From JBNPEO01 sp050490315 (GTDB lineage Bacteria; Actinomycetota; Actinomycetes; Actinomycetales; Micrococcaceae), in NCBI RefSeq assembly GCF_050490315.1, contig NZ_JBNPEO010000012.1:1-64000 (forward strand): DNA of 64,000 nt. The letters run 5' to 3'. Below are positions 59,455 to 64,000 of this stretch, in pieces (position 1 is the stretch's first letter; each line of letters begins with the position of its first letter). The notes under the pieces are model-generated. The model did not search any database. It was given only the letters and a program-made list of their open reading frames with translations, and was not told the origin of the DNA. A program made the translations under genes and the position numbers.

Positions 59455-60518
59455 GCATTACGGATCACGGCAGCCACGAACACCCACACAAAAACGGGCA
59501 CAGTCACGAGGATGCAGCTCACCACGAGCACGGTCACAGCCACGATCACAATCATGATCATGGCGACCACAGCCATAAGCATTATTCGGGAATCCGCGGC
59601 TGGCTTTATGAGCTCTTTGTTCCGCACACTCATGATGCCGCTGACTCGATCGATGACGCGTTGGAGTCCAGCACCAGGGGTGTTCGAGCTCTAAAAATCA
59701 GCCTTTTCATCTTGCTAGGCACAACCATCCTGCAATTCTTGGTGGTCCTTATCAGTGGTTCGGTGGCACTCTTGGCTGACACCATCCACAACTTCTCGGA
59801 CGCACTGACGGCAGTACCCCTGTGGATCGCGTTCATTGTGGGGCGCCGTGCTGCGAACCGCCGCTACACCTTCGGTTATGGCCGCGCCGAGGATCTCGCC
59901 GGGATATTTATCGTGGCGGTAGTTGCCCTATCCGCCGTGGTGGCCGCTTGGGAATCCATTGATCGCTTGTTTCACCCGCAGCCGTTGCATAATCTCGGCT
60001 GGGTCTTGGTAGCTGGACTCATCGGTTTTGCAGGCAATGAGTTAGTGGCTGTCTACCGCATTAAAGTTGGCCGCCAGATTGGCTCGGCCGCCCTCGTGGC
60101 GGACGGCGTTCACGCCCGGATTGACGGCTTCACGTCTCTAGCCGTGGTTCTTGGTGCTGTCGGCGTAATGCTTGGCTTCCCGCTAGCTGACCCGATCATT
60201 GGCCTGGTCATTTCCGCGGCCATCATTGCTCTACTGTGGGGCACGGTGAAAAGTATCGGCCGCCGCCTGATGGACGGGATCGAGCCCGAGCTGGTGGACC
60301 GGGCGGAAGCTGCACTAACCGGCACCCCAGGGATCCTTTCTGTGGATCGGGTTCAACTGAGGTGGGTTGGGCATCGTCTCCAAGGTGCAGCCGTGGTGAA
60401 TGTCGCAGACGCTCCGCTGTCAGAGGTAGCAAAAACTCTGCACGACGCCGAACATCGCCTTGGTCACGCACTGCCCAAATTGGACCACTTCACCGTCACC
60501 CCGGCCGCCCAGCAGTAG
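59451..60518 (+). CDS. CDF-family divalent cation efflux protein
   Basis: A 355-residue cation diffusion facilitator. The cytoplasmic N-terminus is very His-rich (HGSHEHPHKNGHSH and following). Six membrane helices carry the metal site as HNFSD in helix 2 and HARID in helix 5 (HxxxD twice, typical of Zn). The C-terminal domain includes AGAAVVNVADAPLSEVAKTL-like cytoplasmic fold (about residues 270-350). It exports Zn or a related ion in exchange for protons and is coupled to the ArsR sensor by ATGA. Confidence 0.93.
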   Translation: MSITDHGSHEHPHKNGHSHEDAAHHEHGHSHDHNHDHGDHSHKHYSGIRGWLYELFVPHTHDAADSIDDALESSTRGVRALKISLFILLGTTILQFLVVLISGSVALLADTIHNFSDALTAVPLWIAFIVGRRAANRRYTFGYGRAEDLAGIFIVAVVALSAVVAAWESIDRLFHPQPLHNLGWVLVAGLIGFAGNELVAVYRIKVGRQIGSAALVADGVHARIDGFTSLAVVLGAVGVMLGFPLADPIIGLVISAAIIALLWGTVKSIGRRLMDGIEPELVDRAEAALTGTPGILSVDRVQLRWVGHRLQGAAVVNVADAPLSEVAKTLHDAEHRLGHALPKLDHFTVTPAAQQ

Positions 60519-60566
60519 GAGAAGCTCGCGACGCGCGGACACGTAAAGATATTTCGAAATTAGTTG

Positions 60567-60607
60567 TTGCTTCAACTAAAGATGAGGCGTACACTTTTAG
60601 TTGAAGC
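60567..60607 (+). promoter_or_regulatory. Promoter and inverted-repeat operator of the copy-2 oxidoreductase
   Basis: TTGCTT (60567-60572) and TACACT (60590-60595) with 17-bp spacing form the promoter. GCTTCAACTAAA (60569-60580) and its exact reverse complement TTTAGTTGAAGC (60596-60607) flank the -10, a good operator for a dimeric repressor. Confidence 0.75.
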
Positions 60608-60644
60608 CTCAAGTAAGTGAGGTCGACACATCGAGGAGATCGAA

Positions 60645-61220
60645 ATGACTGCAGTAAGCATCCTGGGACACGGCAACATGGGCTCAGCAATCGCTGGCAT
60701 CTTTGAAAAAGCTGGCAACACCGTTCAGGTTCTGGGAAGTGCAGACAAAGACCAGGCGCTGACTGGCGAGATTGTTGTCTTGGCTGTTCCTTACCCGGCT
60801 GTTGAGGGCATCTTGGCCCAGCGCGGTGAAGAACTCGCAGGCAAGGTGGTTGTGGACATCACCAACCCGCTCAACTTCGAAACTTTCGATTCCCTCACCG
60901 TCCCGGCCGATTCTTCCGCCACCGCCGTGATCCAGGCAGCGCTCCCTAGCTCCAAGGTCGTCAAGGCCTTCAACACAAACTTCGCCTCCACCTTGGCAAC
61001 GGGCGAGCTCGCCGGTCAGCCCACCACCGTTTTGATCGCCGGCGACCACGCCGAAGCAAAAACCCAGCTCGCCGAGGCTGTTACCGCCGCTGGCCTGCGC
61101 GCCATCGATGCGGGCGCTTTGAGCCGTGCGCGCGAACTCGAAGCAATCGGCTTCCTCCAGATCACCCTCGCTGCTGGCGAAAAGATCGCCTGGACCGCAG
61201 GATTCTCCGTCAACGCCTAA
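60645..61220 (+). CDS. F420H2:NADP oxidoreductase-like NAD(P)-binding protein (copy 2)
   Basis: A 191-residue Rossmann protein, paralogue of the gene at 7912. AVSILGHGNMGSAIAGIFEK is the NADP turn; VVLAVPYPAVEGI, KVVVDITNPLNFETF, KVVKAFNTNFASTL and RARELEAIGFLQ align along copy 1. It lacks copy 1's basic leader and the region between the two turns is shorter. GAGGAGATCGAA precedes the ATG. It has its own promoter with a TTCAACTAAA inverted repeat and a 16-bp-stem terminator, so it is monocistronic. Confidence 0.9.
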   Translation: MTAVSILGHGNMGSAIAGIFEKAGNTVQVLGSADKDQALTGEIVVLAVPYPAVEGILAQRGEELAGKVVVDITNPLNFETFDSLTVPADSSATAVIQAALPSSKVVKAFNTNFASTLATGELAGQPTTVLIAGDHAEAKTQLAEAVTAAGLRAIDAGALSRARELEAIGFLQITLAAGEKIAWTAGFSVNA

Positions 61221-61260
61221 GGCACCCGTAGTAGAGCATCACCGTCATACGGCTACACAC

Positions 61261-61297
61261 CCTTTGGGCTGGCGAACACCTTTCGCCAGCCCAAAGG
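61261..61297 (+). terminator. Terminator of the copy-2 oxidoreductase
   Basis: CCTTTGGGCTGGCGAA, loop CACCT, TTCGCCAGCCCAAAGG: a perfect 16-bp stem 40 bp after the stop. Confidence 0.85.
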
Positions 61298-61328
61298 ACT
61301 CCACTTAATACTTTTTGAGGACCCCCAA

Positions 61329-61952
61329 GTGAACAATTTCTTTGCAGAACCCACTGTTATTTGGCACGCTCCGGACAACTCCGCACAGCCGCTTGTGGTC
61401 CTCCTCCACGGACGTGGCGCCGACGAAAACGGCATCATTGGCCTAGCGGACCACTTGCCAGCGGATCATTCCTACGTGGCGGTACGTGCACCCATCGCGG
61501 CAGGCGCAGGTTACGCGTGGTTCGCTAACCGTGGCATTGGCCGTCCCATTGCCGAATCGCTGACCGAAACCATGGCTTGGTTCAAGACTTGGTTGGACTC
61601 CGTAGCCCCAGCTGGCCGTCCGGTGATCCTGATCGGTTTCAGTGGTGGTGCCGCCTTCGCCGGCGGGCTTCTCCTGGCGGATCCTCAGCGTTTTGCTGGC
61701 ACCGCCGTCCTCTATGGCACCTTGCCGTTCGACGCCGGTGTCCCCACCACTGCTGGCCAGCTCACCGGTGCGCCGGTGTTCGTAGCGCAAGGCGATGCCG
61801 ACACCGTAATCCCCCGTGAGCTGCTGGATAAGACCTGGACTTATCTGTTGGGCGACTCCGGTGCCACCACCACTTCGCGCCGCGATCCGGGCGGGCATGG
61901 ACTCACCAATGAAACACTGACCAAACTCGGCGAGTGGATCTCAGGACTCTAG
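61329..61952 (+). CDS. Carboxylesterase/phospholipase-type alpha/beta hydrolase
   Basis: A 207-residue alpha/beta hydrolase of the Ypfh/carboxylesterase 2 group. LVVLLHGRGADENGIIGLAD is the oxyanion strand, ILIGFSGGAAFAGG holds the nucleophile Ser, VFVAQGDADTVIP the Asp and GGHGL the His. It probably acts on short acyl or carboxyl esters. GTG at 61329 has GAGGA upstream. Its end overlaps the convergent hydrolase by 12 bp. Confidence 0.9.
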   Translation: MNNFFAEPTVIWHAPDNSAQPLVVLLHGRGADENGIIGLADHLPADHSYVAVRAPIAAGAGYAWFANRGIGRPIAESLTETMAWFKTWLDSVAPAGRPVILIGFSGGAAFAGGLLLADPQRFAGTAVLYGTLPFDAGVPTTAGQLTGAPVFVAQGDADTVIPRELLDKTWTYLLGDSGATTTSRRDPGGHGLTNETLTKLGEWISGL

Positions 61953-62876
61953 GGTCCCGCTTCCAACCACCACGGCCAGCCATTGCCGGGCTCTGCCCAT
62001 AAGGGCTTTGGCCGGTTTGGTGTTCCGCGCCCAAGACTCGAATCCGTGCGGCGCGTTAGGGACGACGTCGAGCGTCACCCTAACGCCCGCGCTGGCGAGC
62101 CGCCGCCCGTACTCACGCACTTCGGGGAAAAACAGTTCAATATCCCCCACTGCGAGAAAGCTCGGCGGCAGGCCCGTCAGATTTTCACGGCGAGCCGCAG
62201 CGGCGTAGCGCGGAACTTCCTCACCACCAGGCTCTTTACCGAGGTAACCCCGCCAGCTGTTCCGGTTGGAACGGTTGTTCCACGCCCAGTGCTCCACCGA
62301 GTCCAATGTCTCATCGGCAGCCGTTCTGTCATCAATCATCGGCGAAAAGAGCCACTGACCAATGGGCTGAGAGCCCCCCTCATCCAAAAGTCGCTGAGCC
62401 AGTACTGCCGCCAATCCTCCCCCGGCGCTTTCTCCGCCGAGCACAATTCTTGCCGGGTTCACGCCCAGCTCATCGGCATTTAGCTGCAGCCACCTCCACG
62501 CCCAGTGAACGTCATCCAAGGCCGCCGGAAAAGGGTGTTCAGGGGCAAAGCGATAATTAGCCGAGACCACAACCATTCCAAGATCACGTGCAGTTTCTGC
62601 GCACAACGGTTCGTCTTGACGGGCATCTCCAAACATTAAACCGCCACCATGAATCCACAGCAGTGCCGCTTCATTGCGCCGCAAATCCGGTACATAGATT
62701 CGCAGCCGAAGCTCCCCCAGCTTGGCTGTAGACACAGCAACACCAGCCACCCTCCGCACCGGCATCACCGCAGTAGCCCACCGTGCCATATTGCGGATGA
62801 AAGCATTAGACCAATCGAGGGCGGGTAAGGCCTTTGTCGCAGCCCTCAGGTCTGGGTCCACGTTGTTGATATGCAT
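61941..62876 (-). CDS. HSL-family alpha/beta hydrolase (esterase/lipase)
   Basis: A 311-residue hormone-sensitive-lipase-family esterase. The oxyanion motif is LLWIHGGGLMFGD, the nucleophile GGESAGGGLAAVL, the Asp lies in FLAVGDIELFF and the His in APHGFESWA. ATG at 62876 (MHINNVDPDLRA) has GGAAG just upstream; a TTG at 62891 would add five residues. Substrate unknown; the family prefers short- to mid-chain acyl esters. Convergent with the preceding hydrolase. Confidence 0.92.
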   Translation of the reverse strand: MHINNVDPDLRAATKALPALDWSNAFIRNMARWATAVMPVRRVAGVAVSTAKLGELRLRIYVPDLRRNEAALLWIHGGGLMFGDARQDEPLCAETARDLGMVVVSANYRFAPEHPFPAALDDVHWAWRWLQLNADELGVNPARIVLGGESAGGGLAAVLAQRLLDEGGSQPIGQWLFSPMIDDRTAADETLDSVEHWAWNNRSNRNSWRGYLGKEPGGEEVPRYAAAARRENLTGLPPSFLAVGDIELFFPEVREYGRRLASAGVRVTLDVVPNAPHGFESWARNTKPAKALMGRARQWLAVVVGSGTLES

Positions 62877-62982
62877 ACGCTTCCAGTCCAATGGTCACGA
62901 GAAATGGCCAGATACAGCCGTGTAACCAATTTATGCCGAAACTCCTGGTCGTCATAGCTGCATGCACTTACGCTGCCTGCAC

Positions 62983-64000
62983 TTACAACGTTGCGGCCCG
63001 GAACCTGGCCGGAACATCTCGCGTGCCGGTGGCCAACCCTGCAGCCCACTCGCCAATCAGCGGCGCAAACTTAGCACCGTGGCCCGAGCAGGGCGAGACG
63101 ATAGTGAGCCCACCGGCCCGGTCGATCACAAAGTCCTCGTTGGGGGTGTTGGTGAAGAGGCACGTGGTTTCGGCATAAGGTTCAGGGTCTAGGCCAGGCA
63201 GATTCATGCGTACATAATCCACAACCCGCTCACGGTTTGCCGGATCAACCACGCCAGTTTGGTCGGCAGCAGAGGGGATGATTCGTCCGCCGTTATATTC
63301 GGCCACTTTTTGGCCGTCAAACCCGGCATCCCTGCCACCGGGGAGCCCATAAACCTCAATGTTTCCGTTGTTGTGGATGAAGGTGGGCCATGCTTGCCTG
63401 GTCTTATTTGCCTCCCGGTAGTGGAAGTGGAAGACCTGCTCTTGCCGCACCGTAAATTTGGGTATGCCAGCCAAAAAACCAGAGGGAAGTGGGAGCTGCC
63501 CAAGTAGTTGCGGTAACCAGCCACCGGCAGCGATCACCACATTTTCGGCGTCGAACGTCTCACCGTTATCGCGTACCAAACGGTAGCCGTGGCTGCGTTC
63601 CTGAACCGAGGCAACAGTCCAATCCGTCAGCAGCCGAGCGCCGTGTTTTCGAGCTTGGGCCACCATCGCGTTCACCGAACCCTCGGCATCTATCACCCCG
63701 GCACCAGGCTGCCACAATACCCGCGACTCAAATTGGATCTGCGGCCAGCGCTGCCGGGCCTGGTCAGCGGTGAGGAGGTTGTGCTCAACACCAACAGCAA
63801 CCAAAACTCGGGCCAGCTGTTCCGGGTCTCGGTGCGTGCCGTGATCCACAGCCCCAACGGGGTCAATCAGATCGGCCCCATGGAGCTGTTCGAGTTCATT
63901 CCATAGCGTGCGGGATTCCGCCACCGACCGGGCATAAAACTCATCGGCATAGGCGTACCTGAAGATCCGCGCAGAGCCGTGCGAACTCCCCCTGTGGCTG
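62983..64000 (-). CDS. N-methyl-L-tryptophan oxidase-like FAD oxidoreductase, 5' end cut by window edge
   Basis: A DAO-family flavoenzyme running past the right edge. The visible part begins GSSHGSARIFRYAYADEFYA, the covalent-flavin-loop region of SolA/monomeric sarcosine oxidase; then NVVIAAGGWLPQLLG, VYGLPGGRDAGFDGQK, and FVIDRAGGLTIVSPCSGHGA near the end with a Cys that in this family carries FAD. It oxidises an N-methyl amino acid and releases H2O2. Its start lies outside the window. Confidence 0.93.
   Translation of the reverse strand, partial: SHRGSSHGSARIFRYAYADEFYARSVAESRTLWNELEQLHGADLIDPVGAVDHGTHRDPEQLARVLVAVGVEHNLLTADQARQRWPQIQFESRVLWQPGAGVIDAEGSVNAMVAQARKHGARLLTDWTVASVQERSHGYRLVRDNGETFDAENVVIAAGGWLPQLLGQLPLPSGFLAGIPKFTVRQEQVFHFHYREANKTRQAWPTFIHNNGNIEVYGLPGGRDAGFDGQKVAEYNGGRIIPSAADQTGVVDPANRERVVDYVRMNLPGLDPEPYAETTCLFTNTPNEDFVIDRAGGLTIVSPCSGHGAKFAPLIGEWAAGLATGTRDVPARFRAATL

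Noticed and set aside
1..64000. tRNA, rRNA or CRISPR array
   Set aside because: I looked for cloverleaf ends, rRNA-like conserved blocks and regularly spaced repeats and found none; a dedicated scan would be more sensitive.

Overview
The window looks like chromosomal DNA of an actinobacterium, most likely Micrococcaceae (Arthrobacter sensu lato). This is an inference from moderately high GC, frequent GTG starts, actinobacterial family versions (degenerate 3'-5' exonuclease in DNA polymerase I, DosR/DosS-type regulators, RhaI/aldolase-dehydrogenase rhamnose genes) and tight ATGA overlaps. I saw no rRNA, tRNA or CRISPR array.

Layout. 0-0.6 kb: an IS3-family element inserted into the first codons of a Tn3-family transposase, next to a candidate Tn3 terminal repeat. 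0.6-7.5 kb: housekeeping genes (GyrI-like protein, polA, hotdog thioesterase, RibD/DHFR-like reductase, Pit phosphate transporter with a small membrane partner, YciO-like protein). 7.5-11.5 kb: a TetR remnant, an F420H2:NADP oxidoreductase-like gene, a cupin pseudogene, a Cys-less isochorismatase-family protein, cytidine deaminase, GNAT. 11.6-20.3 kb: a defence island, hsdM-hsdS-mrr-hsdR plus a HEPN-motif protein. 20.3-25.6 kb: a decaying accessory stretch (AT-rich lipoprotein, dehydrogenase relic, frameshifted secreted protein) with an intact quinone-oxidoreductase-like gene and a DUF2786-type gene.

25.9-40.4 kb: sugar catabolism. An L-rhamnose operon (rhaM-rhaI-aldolase/dehydrogenase-rhaB) is divergent from a LacI regulator, with two matching palindromes between them. 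A second LacI regulator is divergent from a Gfo/Idh/MocA - DUF993 - TIM-barrel isomerase operon. Then come a Gfo/Idh-DUF6807 fusion and an MHS-type permease. Palindromes upstream of the permease match both regulators' operators, suggesting joint control.

40.5-58.2 kb: a compact DosR/DosS-like hypoxia/dormancy module. The response regulator is very DosR-like, the kinase keeps the haem-proximal His, and five DosR-box-like palindromes (three near-consensus) lie upstream of universal stress proteins, the regulator/ABC exporter pair, PNPOx-like proteins, a heavy-metal P-type ATPase, MgtA and phosphoketolase. An ApbE flavin transferase with a Ser-rich anchored protein and a further UspA follow.

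58.2-64 kb: an ABM-domain protein, an SRPBCC - ArsR - CDF metal-efflux cluster, a second F420H2:NADP oxidoreductase-like paralogue whose promoter shares an operator-like motif with the first, two alpha/beta hydrolases, and an N-methyltryptophan-oxidase-like flavoprotein cut by the window edge.
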